Notes: generated by a model not told the origin, from the sequence alone. A stretch of 64,000 nt of DNA from an uncultured Actinomycetes bacterium (GCA_903871335.1 CAIQGE010000035.1:1-64000), one strand, 5' to 3'; shown: positions 26,737 through 35,723, counted from the stretch's first letter. Numbers and translations: made by a program.

Positions 26737-27077
26737 GCCGTCACCTCCGTTCGTGGGAATCCGTAGGTCTTTTCAATCCAGTGCTCCATGTAAAACGCGA
26801 GACCGGGGATGAAACCGGCCAGGAGCATCAACACGAGCGTGGAGACCTTGAGTCGAGCTTGAATCGCGAAGATGCTGGCCAAGACCAAATAGATCGGATA
26901 CAGCACCACGCCGTGCCCAATGCCCAAGATGCGGTCGAGCGCTTGAAAAACGGCTTCGTGTTGGAACTGCTTGGACGTCGTCCACTTCAAGATCAAGATG
27001 ACAAAGAGCAGCAGCAGCGTCGTGCCACACACGTACGACATCACGCGGTACCGGAGAAACGCGGCGTTTACCTTCAT
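26733..27077 (-). CDS. DUF3817 membrane protein
   Basis: A 114-residue protein with three membrane helices. RYRVMSYVCGTTLLLLFVILIL and GHGVVLYPIYLVLAS are the conserved DUF3817 features. I chose ATG 27077 because it overlaps the previous stop (TAATG). It is sandwiched between another small membrane protein and GDPD in a three-gene run. Function unknown; the family is common in actinobacteria. Confidence 0.82.
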   Translation of the reverse strand: MKVNAAFLRYRVMSYVCGTTLLLLFVILILKWTTSKQFQHEAVFQALDRILGIGHGVVLYPIYLVLASIFAIQARLKVSTLVLMLLAGFIPGLAFYMEHWIEKTYGFPRTEVTA

Positions 27078-27457
27078 TAATGTCCCCACAGTTTCTTCTT
27101 CGGCGCCTGGCTGAGCGAATTCAGGTGATCGTTGTACGCCGCGAGCGTCGGATCTTCGGGCTCATCTAATTGGCGCGCGATCTGAGCCTCCGCTCGCATC
27201 TTTTCTTCGTATTCCTGTCGAGCCTTGACCTGGTGCTCGGTCACCTCTTCGAGGTGCAGGAGGGCCCACCAGCCGATAATGCCGATGAGGGCGAAGACGG
27301 GCCATTCCACGGCGTACAAGAAACTCAGCGCATTTCCCTGCGCCGCGCGACCGACCTGCCAGTACGCGGCCGTGGCGCACCCACCCACCCACACGACGAG
27401 GGCCACGTGCAGGAAGAGTGCCCGCGGCGAGAACCATCGCGACCGAGTGGAGGACAT
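27077..27457 (-). CDS. Small two-helix membrane protein, actinobacterial
   Basis: A 126-residue protein with helices at about 13-33 (ALFLHVALVVWVGGCATAAYW) and 47-65. A charged, probably coiled-coil cytoplasmic tail (EEVTEHQVKARQEYEEKMR) ends in a basic KKKLWGH. I recognise a widespread actinobacterial type found beside DUF3817 and CtaG genes but know no function. It is the first gene of a three-gene minus-strand run and is divergent from ctaG. Confidence 0.7.
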   Translation of the reverse strand: MSSTRSRWFSPRALFLHVALVVWVGGCATAAYWQVGRAAQGNALSFLYAVEWPVFALIGIIGWWALLHLEEVTEHQVKARQEYEEKMRAEAQIARQLDEPEDPTLAAYNDHLNSLSQAPKKKLWGH

Positions 27458-27488
27458 GAGCAGGATCCTACCGAAGCCGAGTTCTACT

Positions 27489-27513
27489 ACTACATGTCGT
27501 AGTCAGGTACGCT
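27489..27513 (+). promoter_or_regulatory. Palindrome and -10 in the ctaG promoter
   Basis: A 15-bp imperfect palindrome ACTACATGTCGTAGT (27489-27503) is followed by TACGCT (27508-27513), then six bases and the GTG of ctaG. The palindrome would lie in the -35/-10 spacer. It resembles BlaI/CopY-type boxes (ACTACANNTGTAGT) with one extra base. Confidence 0.45.
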
Positions 27514-27519
27514 ACAGAC

Positions 27520-28353
27520 GTGATGCCTGGGCCGCCGCTGCCATTTTCGTGGCAGCACCTCAACTATTGGAACGTCAGCCTCGTCCCACTGGTGATCATG
27601 GTGATCGCGTGCCTCCTGTACGCCGAGGGCATGCGACGGGTAACCACGTGGCCGACGTTGCGCGCGGTGTGGTTCGTGCTCGCGATCGTGGTGACCTTTT
27701 TCGCCACCCAATCAGTCATCGGCGCCTACGACATGGTGCTCTTCAGTGATCACATGATCGAACACCTGATGTTGATCATGGTGGCAGCACCCATCTTCTG
27801 TTTCGCCGCTCCCCTGGACCTACTGCGAGAAGCGGGCGGTCCGCGCGTGGATGCGTTCTTCGAGACGCGCCCCCTGCGCGTTCTCCTCCACCCGCTGTTC
27901 GCCTTCGCGCTCTACGCCGTGGTCATTCCCCTCACGCACCTGACGGGCTTTTTCAATCTCATGCTGACGCACGAGTGGATTCACCACAGTGAACAAGTGC
28001 TGTTCCTCGTCGTGGGATACCTCTTCTTCCGACCGGCGTTCGGGGTGGAAAAAGGAACCCAGATGCACCCGGGGTTGCGCATTGTCTACGTAATGGCGGC
28101 CGTGCCCGTCGACACGATTACGGGACTGACCCTAAATCTGCAGACCCACAATCCTTTTCCGGCCTACAGCACGATGGACGTGGGAACCTCAACATCGATT
28201 CTCCAGAGCCTCCACCTGGGTGGCGGCATCATGTGGATTGGTGGAGATGCACTCATGCTTCTGTGGTGTATTCCCATTGCGCTCACCTGGGTGCGATACG
28301 AGACGAAGCGCACCGGCGAGCTCGACGCCGAACTCGACGCCCTGGGTATTTAG
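27520..28353 (+). CDS. ctaG: CtaG-type cytochrome c oxidase assembly factor
   Basis: A 277-residue polytopic membrane protein of the caa3-type CtaG family (PF09678-like). There are seven or so helices, with His-rich conserved segments: LFSDHMIEHLMLIMVAAP, MLTHEWIHHSEQVLFLVVGYLFF, a HPG turn in GTQMHPGLRIVYV, and LHLGGGIMWIGGDALML. Such proteins are tied to copper handling and oxidase assembly. Start GTG 27520, or ATG one codon later. It is convergent with the PfkB gene without any gap. Confidence 0.85.
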   Translation: MMPGPPLPFSWQHLNYWNVSLVPLVIMVIACLLYAEGMRRVTTWPTLRAVWFVLAIVVTFFATQSVIGAYDMVLFSDHMIEHLMLIMVAAPIFCFAAPLDLLREAGGPRVDAFFETRPLRVLLHPLFAFALYAVVIPLTHLTGFFNLMLTHEWIHHSEQVLFLVVGYLFFRPAFGVEKGTQMHPGLRIVYVMAAVPVDTITGLTLNLQTHNPFPAYSTMDVGTSTSILQSLHLGGGIMWIGGDALMLLWCIPIALTWVRYETKRTGELDAELDALGI

Positions 28354-29391
28354 TTACAACAGGCCGGCGTTGATGGCCAGTTCTTCGAGGTCCGCTTCGG
28401 GTCGCGCTCCCAGGTGCGTGATGACCTCACCCGCACAGAGCGATCCCAACGCGGCGGCCTCCACCGGATCGGCACCAACCGCCAGACCGTAGAGAAAACC
28501 GGAAGCGAATAGATCGCCCGCTCCGTTTTGGTCGACCACGTCCTCGACCTCGGCGGCGGGGACGTGGACCACGCCGTGCACCGTGGACACTTCGGCGCCG
28601 CGCGGCCCCGTGGTCACGACCGTGAGAATACCCAAGTCCTCAACGGATTCAAATGCTGCGGCCAGCGTTGGGGTGCGAAAGAGCGCCAGCGCCTCGCCTT
28701 CGTTCGCCAACAGCACGTCGACGTCATTGGTGACCAGGTCCAGGAAGTCGTCGTAGTGCCGCTCCACACAAAACGTGTCGGACAATGACAGCGCGACCAG
28801 AGTTTCGTGTTCGTGAGCGCGCGCGACGAGCCGACGAATGGCTTCCTTCGAGGGGGGCAGGTCGAAGAGGTAGCCCTCGATGTAGAGGATCTCTGACCGG
28901 GCGACCAGATCCTCGCGAACGTCCTCGGCCTCCAATTGGTTCGAGGCGCCAAGATACGTCGCCATCGTCCGCTGCGCGTCGTCGGAGACAAAAACGTGGC
29001 ATCGTCCGGTCGCGATCTGTTGACGGGACGCAATCGCGAGGTCGAGTTCGACACCCAGCGATCGCATGTCGTGCGCGAAGACGTCACCGAATTCATCGTC
29101 CGACACTTTGCCAATGAACCCGGAGGTCCCGCCGAGGGCGGCGACGCCGGCGATGGAGTTGGCGACCGAACCTCCCGACATTTGAATGGTGGGACCCATG
29201 GCGCTGTAGATATCGGCTGCTCGTTCGAGATCCACCAAGGTCATGATCCCCTTGGTCAGATCCAGCCGGGCGTGCAGGTCATCGTGATCGCGCACAATGA
29301 CGTCGAGCAGGGCATTGCCGATTCCGGTGACGGCGAGGCGGCCGGGTGCCGGCTTGGCACGGAGTGAGACGGGCGTCGGGGTGGAAGTCAC
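28354..29391 (-). CDS. PfkB-family carbohydrate/nucleoside kinase
   Basis: A 345-residue ribokinase-fold kinase, most like actinobacterial adenosine kinases. It has VTGIGNALLDVIV at the start, SGGSVANSIAGVAALGG, FIGKVSDDEFGDVF, and the catalytic signature VVDQNGAGDLFASGFLYGL. The chosen start GTG 29391 lies 6 nt after TACCCT. The purine or sugar substrate cannot be fixed from sequence alone. Confidence 0.88.
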   Translation of the reverse strand: MTSTPTPVSLRAKPAPGRLAVTGIGNALLDVIVRDHDDLHARLDLTKGIMTLVDLERAADIYSAMGPTIQMSGGSVANSIAGVAALGGTSGFIGKVSDDEFGDVFAHDMRSLGVELDLAIASRQQIATGRCHVFVSDDAQRTMATYLGASNQLEAEDVREDLVARSEILYIEGYLFDLPPSKEAIRRLVARAHEHETLVALSLSDTFCVERHYDDFLDLVTNDVDVLLANEGEALALFRTPTLAAAFESVEDLGILTVVTTGPRGAEVSTVHGVVHVPAAEVEDVVDQNGAGDLFASGFLYGLAVGADPVEAAALGSLCAGEVITHLGARPEADLEELAINAGLL

Positions 29392-29397
29392 CGGACA

Positions 29398-29422
29398 AGG
29401 GTAGATGGTTTCGTCGTAATGT
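29398..29422. promoter_or_regulatory. Compact divergent leaderless promoters
   Basis: Only 39 nt separate the start codons of the PfkB kinase (29391, minus) and the first aminopeptidase (29431, plus). TACCCT (29403-29398, minus) lies 6 nt before the kinase GTG, and TAATGT (29417-29422, plus) lies 8 nt before the aminopeptidase ATG. The two -10 regions are 13 nt apart, back to back. Confidence 0.55.
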
Positions 29423-29430
29423 GGCGAACT

Positions 29431-31950
29431 ATGACAACAAACCCGTACCGCCTCCCTTCGACGGTGGTCCCGTCGGCCTATCGCATCTTTCTGACGCCGG
29501 ACCTCGAGAACTTCACGTTCAGTGGACGGGTGGAGATTGATGTGCACGTGCACGAGAGCGTCACGTCCTTTGCGCTCAACGCCATTGAGTTGGAGTTAGG
29601 TGGCGCCACGCTGACCAGCGGTGGCGTGGCGCATCACTCGACGGACCTGAGCACCAACGAGGAATACCAGACCGCTACGTTCACCTTCGACTCACCCCTC
29701 CCCGTTGGTGACGCCACCATCGAGCTCGCCTTCAAGGGCATCCTGAACGACCAACTCCACGGTTTCTACCGATCCACCTACACCGACGAGTCGGGCACGA
29801 CGCACACGATCGCGACCACGCAGTTCGAATCCACCGACGCGCGTCGAGCCTTCCCCTGTTGGGACGAACCGTCGTTCAAGGCGACCTACCAGGTCAATCT
29901 CACGATTCCGAGCCACCTCGCTGCGTATTCCAATTCCGCGGCCGTGTCCGATACGGATCTCGGGAACGGACAGCGTTCGGTGGTCTTTGCGCCCACGATG
30001 AAGATGTCGACGTACCTGGTTGCGTTCGTGGTCGGTCCCTTTGAGGCCACTGAGCCCATCGACGTCGGCGGCGTGCCCGTGCGCGTCATCTTCCCCATCG
30101 GCAAGGGACGTCTCGCCACGTACGCCCTCGAGGTCGCCGAACACGCACTGTCGTTCTTTAGTGAGTACTTCGATATTCCCTATCCCGGTGACAAGTTCGA
30201 CCTCATCGCCATTCCCGACTTCGCCGCCGGCGCCATGGAGAATCTGGGTCTCGTCACCTTCCGCGAGACCGACTTGCTCATTGACCCCGAGCGCGCGAGC
30301 TTCGCGCAGATTGAGCGCGTCGCGCTCGTCATCAACCACGAGACCGCTCACATGTGGTTCGGTGACCTCGTCACCATGGACTGGTGGGAGGGCATCTGGC
30401 TCAACGAGGCGTTTGCGACCTTCATGGAATCCATTTGCACCGACCACTTCCGCCCCCAGTGGAAGAAGTGGGTCGGATTCAACGCACTGCGCGACATGGC
30501 GATGGCGGTGGACTCCCTTCACTCGACACGACCCATTGAGTACGAAGTCGTCTCGCCCGACGATTGCCGAGGCATGTTCGACGTGCTCACCTATATGAAG
30601 GGTTGCGCCGTGCTGCGCATGCTTGAGCAGTACCTCGGCGAAGAGACCTTCCGTGACGGTATCCGCGCCTACCTGCGCAAGCACAGTTACGCCAACACGG
30701 TCACCCAGGACCTCTGGAACGCCCTGGAGGAGGCCTCGGGCCAACCGGTGGGAACCATCATGAACACGTGGATCCTGCAAGGTGGTTTCCCGCTCGTCTC
30801 CGTGTCCGGTGGAACGGTGCGTCAGGAGTCCTTCCACTTCACCGAGGCTTCGGGCCCTTCGAACATTGGCGAACTCTGGCAGGTCCCAATCCTGTCGCGC
30901 CCGTTGGGAGGCGACAGTGTCGCCAAGCAGTTGCTCAGCGAGTCGAGTGCGTCACTGGCAACGTCCGGCAGCGCCATCGTGAACGCCGGCGGATCGGGCT
31001 TCTACCGCGTGGCCTACGGAACTGCAGAATTGGCCGAGATTTCAGCACACCTGAGCGACCTGTCCGACATCGAGCGTGTACAACTGTTCTCCGACACCAA
31101 TGCGGCGCTGCTCATGGGTCACACCTCGATCGCCGACCTCTTGCGCCTCGCGGCTGGTCTCGGCGACCTGAACGAACCCTCCGCCTGGACGGTCGTGGAG
31201 AACGCCCTCATGATGGTTCGTCGATTGGTCGACGAGGAGGGCGCCGACGTTCTCGCGACCGTCGTTCGACAACTCCTGCGTCCGCAATTCGAGCGTCTCG
31301 GCTGGGACCCCGCTGAGGGTGAGAGCGAGCAGGCGGGCGAGCTGCGTGGGCTCGTCATCCGCCTGCTTGGGGACATCGGCAATGACCGCGAGATCGTAGA
31401 AGAGGCCCTACGTCGTTTCGACGCGAACGAGGTGACCGGCGATTTGGCGCAGGCCATCATGGGCATCGCGGTGCGTGAGAATCGCCCCGGCGACCTCGAC
31501 GTCATGGAGGAGCGACGTCGCTCGGCTGCGACCCCGCAGGACGAGCAGCTCTACCTCTTCGGTCCGGCCGCCACGCCTGATCCCCAGGCCGCGCTCGCGC
31601 TCTTCGAGCGGTGCTTCACCGACATTCGTAACCAGGACGCCCCGTACGTGATCGCCGTTCTCATTCGCAGCCGTATCAACGGCGAGATGATCTGGCGCAA
31701 GTTCCGCGACCGGTTCGACGAGGCCGTGGCGCTGTTCCCCATGGGAATGCCCGCGGCGTCCGTCAGTGGCGTCGCCTCGCTCATCGCCGACCCGGCCCTC
31801 GCGGCGGAGATCCGCACCTTTCACACCGAGCACCCCCTCCCCGTGGCCCAGCGCCAGGTCGAGCAAGTACTCGAACGAATGGACATCGGTGTCGCGTTCG
31901 GCCAGAAGGTCCGGACGCAGTTGACCGCTCAACTTCGGACGCTTCTGTAG
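29431..31950 (+). CDS. pepN: M1 family aminopeptidase N (first copy)
   Basis: An 839-residue zinc aminopeptidase. The N-terminal beta domain starts NPYRLPSTVVPSAYRIFLTP. The substrate-binding GAMENLGLVTFRE precedes the zinc motif HETAHMWFGD (His303, His307) and the downstream Glu in WLNEAFATFME. An ERAP1-like helical C-terminal domain follows. I chose ATG 29431 over one four codons earlier because TAATGT stands 8 nt before it and because the second copy aligns from there. It lies head to tail with a close paralogue. Confidence 0.95.
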   Translation: MTTNPYRLPSTVVPSAYRIFLTPDLENFTFSGRVEIDVHVHESVTSFALNAIELELGGATLTSGGVAHHSTDLSTNEEYQTATFTFDSPLPVGDATIELAFKGILNDQLHGFYRSTYTDESGTTHTIATTQFESTDARRAFPCWDEPSFKATYQVNLTIPSHLAAYSNSAAVSDTDLGNGQRSVVFAPTMKMSTYLVAFVVGPFEATEPIDVGGVPVRVIFPIGKGRLATYALEVAEHALSFFSEYFDIPYPGDKFDLIAIPDFAAGAMENLGLVTFRETDLLIDPERASFAQIERVALVINHETAHMWFGDLVTMDWWEGIWLNEAFATFMESICTDHFRPQWKKWVGFNALRDMAMAVDSLHSTRPIEYEVVSPDDCRGMFDVLTYMKGCAVLRMLEQYLGEETFRDGIRAYLRKHSYANTVTQDLWNALEEASGQPVGTIMNTWILQGGFPLVSVSGGTVRQESFHFTEASGPSNIGELWQVPILSRPLGGDSVAKQLLSESSASLATSGSAIVNAGGSGFYRVAYGTAELAEISAHLSDLSDIERVQLFSDTNAALLMGHTSIADLLRLAAGLGDLNEPSAWTVVENALMMVRRLVDEEGADVLATVVRQLLRPQFERLGWDPAEGESEQAGELRGLVIRLLGDIGNDREIVEEALRRFDANEVTGDLAQAIMGIAVRENRPGDLDVMEERRRSAATPQDEQLYLFGPAATPDPQAALALFERCFTDIRNQDAPYVIAVLIRSRINGEMIWRKFRDRFDEAVALFPMGMPAASVSGVASLIADPALAAEIRTFHTEHPLPVAQRQVEQVLERMDIGVAFGQKVRTQLTAQLRTLL

Positions 31951-31962
31951 ATCCACGTGGCC

Positions 31963-31998
31963 GGACATGGTGTCGGGGGTAGCCTCGACACCATGTCC
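31963..31998 (+). promoter_or_regulatory. Perfect 13-bp inverted repeat over the start codon of the second aminopeptidase gene
   Basis: GGACATGGTGTCG (31963-31975) and CGACACCATGTCC (31986-31998) pair perfectly across a 10-nt loop. The loop ends in TAGCCT (31980-31985), which lies 7 nt before ATG 31993, so the 3' arm contains the start codon. The repeat begins 12 nt after the stop of the first copy. No U-run follows, so a simple terminator is less likely. Confidence 0.75.
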
Positions 31999-34500
31999 GC
32001 TACGAAAACCAACCCGTACCGCCTGCCGACCGACGTCATTCCGACGAATTATCGTCTGGCGCTCACGCCCAATATCGACGCCGCCACTTTCGACGGTTCG
32101 GTCACGATCGCGATCGAGATCGCCATTCCCGGCTCCAGCCTCCGGTTCAATGCCGTCGACCTCGAACTCTCGTCCATCACGCTGACCGACGCATCGGGCG
32201 CGAGCCACGTGGGTTCCGCGGAACTGGACAACGACTTCGAGTGGGCGACGGTCACCTTCGCCGCACCCTTCGTTGCGGGTCCCGCCACGTTGGACATCAC
32301 GTATACGGGAGAATTGAACGACAAACTGGTCGGCTTTTACAAGTCGACCTACGTCGACGCGGCAGGCGAGACCCAGTCAATCGCCACGACGCAGTTTGAG
32401 GCCACCGACGCCCGTCGCGCCTTCCCCTGTTGGGACGAGCCCACGTTCAAGGCGACCTACGACATCACCTTGACCATTCCGAGCGAGTTGTCGGCGTACT
32501 CCAACTCCCCCGTCGTGGCCGACCGTGACCTCGGCGACGGGCGACGCGAAGTCACTTTTGGTACCACGATGAAGATGTCGACGTACCTCGTCGCCTTCGT
32601 CGTTGGTCCGTTTGAAGAAACACACGTGGTCGACGTGCGCGGTACGCCATTGCGGGTGGTGTACCCCGTGGGCAAGGGCCACTTGGCCCCGTTCGCCCTC
32701 GAGATCGGCGAGTTCGCCCTCGGGTTCTTCACCGACTATTTCAATATTCCCTACCCCGGCGAAAAGCTCGACCTCATTGCCATTCCCGACTTCGCGTTCG
32801 GGGCCATGGAAAACCTCGGTTGCGTCACGTTCCGGGAGACCGCCCTCTTGGTCGACCCCAGCTCCGCGTCGCTCGCCGAAATCGAGCGAGTCGCCGACGT
32901 CGTCGCTCACGAAATTGCGCACATGTGGTTCGGTGACCTCGTCACGATGCAGTGGTGGGAAGGCATCTGGCTGAACGAGGCCTTCGCCACGTTCATGGAG
33001 ACGCTCTGCGTCCACCATTTCCGTCCCCAGTGGAAGAAGTGGTTGTCCTTCGGCACGTTCAAGGACATGGCCCTTCAGATCGACGGCCTGCACTCGACTC
33101 GACCCATTGAGTACGAAGTGATCGCGCCGGCGGATATGCGCGGCATGTTCGACTTGTTGACCTACGAAAAGGGTGGATCTGTCCTGCGCATGCTGGAGCA
33201 GTACCTCGGCGAGGAAACCTTCCGCGACGGCATTCGCCTGTACCTCACTCGTCACGCCTACGGCAACACGGTGACAACCGACCTGTGGGACGCGCTCGAG
33301 GAATCCTCCGGCCAACCGGTTCGCGACATGATGAACACCTGGATCCTTCAGGGTGGGCACCCTCTCGTGACCTACGCCGACGGACACCTCACGCAGGCAC
33401 CCTTCGCCTACGGCCCACGCACGGGCGAGAGCGCCATCGGGACGCACTGGCTCACCCCGGTGCTCACGCGACCCATTGAGTCGCACGAGATCACCAAGCA
33501 CCTCCTCGCCAACGACGCCATCGCGGTGCCGACCGATGGTCCCCTCGTCGTCAACGCCGGAGGATCGGGCGTGTACCGCACCCGCTACGGCACCGCCGAG
33601 CTCGCGGGCATCGCCGCACACCTGTCCGAACTCGACGAACTCGAACGCACGGTCCTGGTGGCCGACGGATGGGCCGCCTTGTTCGCCAATCAGATCACGT
33701 GGAATGATTTCCTCGCTCTCGCGCGCGGCCTTCGAGATCAGAATGAACCCGCCACCTGGACCACGGTCGCCCAAGCCTTCGACTACGCGTTGCGCGTCGC
33801 CAGCGATGCGCAACGTGACGGACTCGTCGTCGTGGTGCGTGAGATCTTTGGTCCCCAATTCGACCGCCTCGGTTGGGACGCGGTGGCGGGCGAGAGCGAA
33901 CTCGCTCCCCAGGTGCGCGCCATCGCCATTGGCGCTCTGGGCACCCACGGACGCGTCAGTGAGATTCAAGAGGAAGCCCAGCGCCGATTCGACGCGGGCG
34001 CTCTCGACGGTGACCTCGCTCGAGCGATCCTCCGCATCGTCGCGGGCTCGGGACGCGACGGCGTCTACGACCTGTTCCTCGACGGTTATCGCCACGCCGC
34101 GAACCCCCAGGACAAGCAGCGATTCCAGTGGGGCCTTGCGGACTTCGACGACGAAGGCCTCGCTCTCGACGCGGCCGAAAAGTGTTTCAGCGAATTCCGA
34201 GGGCAGGACGCCCCCATTGTGCTCGGCCTCCTGTCGCGCAACCGCGTCACGGGACCTGCGGTGTGGCGTTACTTGACCTCCCGCTGGGACGACGCGCTCG
34301 CGCTGTTTCCGCCGAATGTGCATTCGCGCATGTGCGGGGGCATCAGTACGTTCATTGCGGATCGGAACTTCGCGGCCGAGGTGGAAGCCTTCCACGGCGC
34401 CCACCCGATCGCGGGTGAACAGCGCACCATTGACCAGGGTCTCGAGCGCATGCGCGTGGGCTTGGACTTTGGTGACGCACTGCGCTCCCAGTTGGGCTAG
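31993..34500 (+). CDS. pepN: M1 family aminopeptidase N (second copy)
   Basis: An 835-residue paralogue of the preceding protein, alike throughout. Shared strings include ATDARRAFPCWDEPTFKATY (one residue differs in copy one), GAMENLG, HEIAHMWFGD (His306) and WLNEAFATFME. The C-terminal ERAP1-like domain diverges more. The ATG at 31993 sits in the 3' arm of a perfect inverted repeat and 7 nt after TAGCCT. The next gene starts directly after its stop. Two copies may differ in substrate range or expression. Confidence 0.95.
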   Translation: MSATKTNPYRLPTDVIPTNYRLALTPNIDAATFDGSVTIAIEIAIPGSSLRFNAVDLELSSITLTDASGASHVGSAELDNDFEWATVTFAAPFVAGPATLDITYTGELNDKLVGFYKSTYVDAAGETQSIATTQFEATDARRAFPCWDEPTFKATYDITLTIPSELSAYSNSPVVADRDLGDGRREVTFGTTMKMSTYLVAFVVGPFEETHVVDVRGTPLRVVYPVGKGHLAPFALEIGEFALGFFTDYFNIPYPGEKLDLIAIPDFAFGAMENLGCVTFRETALLVDPSSASLAEIERVADVVAHEIAHMWFGDLVTMQWWEGIWLNEAFATFMETLCVHHFRPQWKKWLSFGTFKDMALQIDGLHSTRPIEYEVIAPADMRGMFDLLTYEKGGSVLRMLEQYLGEETFRDGIRLYLTRHAYGNTVTTDLWDALEESSGQPVRDMMNTWILQGGHPLVTYADGHLTQAPFAYGPRTGESAIGTHWLTPVLTRPIESHEITKHLLANDAIAVPTDGPLVVNAGGSGVYRTRYGTAELAGIAAHLSELDELERTVLVADGWAALFANQITWNDFLALARGLRDQNEPATWTTVAQAFDYALRVASDAQRDGLVVVVREIFGPQFDRLGWDAVAGESELAPQVRAIAIGALGTHGRVSEIQEEAQRRFDAGALDGDLARAILRIVAGSGRDGVYDLFLDGYRHAANPQDKQRFQWGLADFDDEGLALDAAEKCFSEFRGQDAPIVLGLLSRNRVTGPAVWRYLTSRWDDALALFPPNVHSRMCGGISTFIADRNFAAEVEAFHGAHPIAGEQRTIDQGLERMRVGLDFGDALRSQLG

Positions 34501-35091
34501 ATGACGCTCGCCTCCTTCGCCGGGATCTTCGCGCTGATCTTCGTCCTCGAGCTTCCGGACAAGACGATGATCGCGACGATCGTCATGAGCGCACGCGCTC
34601 GGGCGGTGGCGGTGTTCCTCGGGGCCTCGGCGGCGTTTATCGCGCAGATGGCGATTGCCGCCTTGATAGGTGGCGTGCTGGCGTTGCTTCCCCACGCGCT
34701 CAAGGAGTCGGTCATTGCGGTGCTCTTCCTCGGTGGCGCCGCCTATCTCCTCTTTGTTCCCCAGAAGCACGAAGAAGAAGAAGGTGCAGTCGAAGCGACC
34801 GCCGAAGAAAGCAGTAAGCCGTGGCGTGAAGCCTTGACCGCCTTCACCGTGATCTTCATTGGCGAGTTCGGTGACCTGACTCAAATTCAGGCCGCCAATC
34901 TCGTGGCCCGCACCCACCAACCACTCTTCGTGTTCTTGGCGTCCTCCAGCGCCCTGGTGTGCGTGGCGGCCCTCGGCGCTTTCGCGGGTCAGGTGCTGGT
35001 GCGCTACGTACCCTTGGCACGGATCCGTTTGCTCGGAGGGTTGATCTTCCTCGGACTCGGGATCTACACGCTGATTAGCCTGTTCGTCTGA
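34501..35091 (+). CDS. GDT1/TMEM165 (UPF0016) family cation transporter
   Basis: A 196-residue membrane protein with two homologous halves of three helices each. The family repeats the motif ExGD[KR][ST] in each half; here the motifs read ELPDKT and EFGDLT, each with one deviation. A charged central loop (HEEEEGAVEATAEESS) separates the halves. Relatives move Mn2+ or Ca2+ out of the cytoplasm. Its ATG follows the second aminopeptidase stop with no gap; since M1 enzymes are metal-dependent the link could be functional. It overlaps the next gene (TGATG). Confidence 0.88.
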   Translation: MTLASFAGIFALIFVLELPDKTMIATIVMSARARAVAVFLGASAAFIAQMAIAALIGGVLALLPHALKESVIAVLFLGGAAYLLFVPQKHEEEEGAVEATAEESSKPWREALTAFTVIFIGEFGDLTQIQAANLVARTHQPLFVFLASSSALVCVAALGAFAGQVLVRYVPLARIRLLGGLIFLGLGIYTLISLFV

Positions 35092-35723
35092 TGACACGTC
35101 GCGACGAACTTCTGGCTTACGCCCACACCGTCAAGGGCTTCATGCCGCCCCATGAAGGGGAGGCGCTGACGAACGCGGGCCTCGCCGCGGGTGACGTGAC
35201 GCCCGGCGGGACATGGCTCGAAGTCGGAGCGTGGTGCGGAAAATCTGCGGTCTTCCTCGGCGCGGCGGCGGAAGAAACCCGCTCGGTGCTGTACTCCCTC
35301 GATCACCATCACGGCAGCGAAGAGAACCAGGCCGGCTGGGAGCACTTTGATGCGACGTTGGTGGACTCGGCGGACGGACGTCTTAATACATTGCCGACCT
35401 GGCAGCGCACGATCGCGGACGCGAAACTCGAGGAGACCGTGATCGGACTCGTCGGACCCTCTCTCGTGGTCGCCCGACACTTCGCCCAGGGCCTCGATCT
35501 GCTCTTCATTGACGGTGGCCACGGTCACGACGTGGCGTGGATGGACTACGAGGCGTGGACACCGAAAGTCGTTCCGGGTGGAACATTGTTGATTCACGAC
35601 GTCTTCGAGAATCCCGCCGACGGTGGCCGACCCCCCTACGAGATCTACTGCGCCGCCCGTGACAGTGGCCGCTTCGGCGACGTTGCCGCCGTGGGCTCCT
35701 TGCGCGTTCTTCGTCGCCTCTAA
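35091..35723 (+). CDS. Class I SAM methyltransferase (Methyltransf_24 type)
   Basis: A 210-residue Rossmann-fold protein. The SAM motif is TWLEVGAWCGKSAVFLG, followed by SLDHHHGS and, further on, LDLLFIDGGHGHDVAWMDYEAW and GGTLLIHDVF. No substrate can be assigned. Its TGATG overlap with the transporter gene suggests the same operon. The stop overlaps the convergent toroid gene by 4 nt. Confidence 0.8.
   Translation: MTRRDELLAYAHTVKGFMPPHEGEALTNAGLAAGDVTPGGTWLEVGAWCGKSAVFLGAAAEETRSVLYSLDHHHGSEENQAGWEHFDATLVDSADGRLNTLPTWQRTIADAKLEETVIGLVGPSLVVARHFAQGLDLLFIDGGHGHDVAWMDYEAWTPKVVPGGTLLIHDVFENPADGGRPPYEIYCAARDSGRFGDVAAVGSLRVLRRL

Noticed and set aside
29692-30837. A 381-codon open frame on the minus strand
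   Set aside because: Antisense to the first aminopeptidase gene, which is well supported by motifs.
32377-35097. A 906-codon open frame on the minus strand
   Set aside because: It is antisense to the second aminopeptidase and the GDT1 gene. It is rich in Arg, Glu, His and Val as expected from the reverse of GC-biased codons, and has no family motifs.
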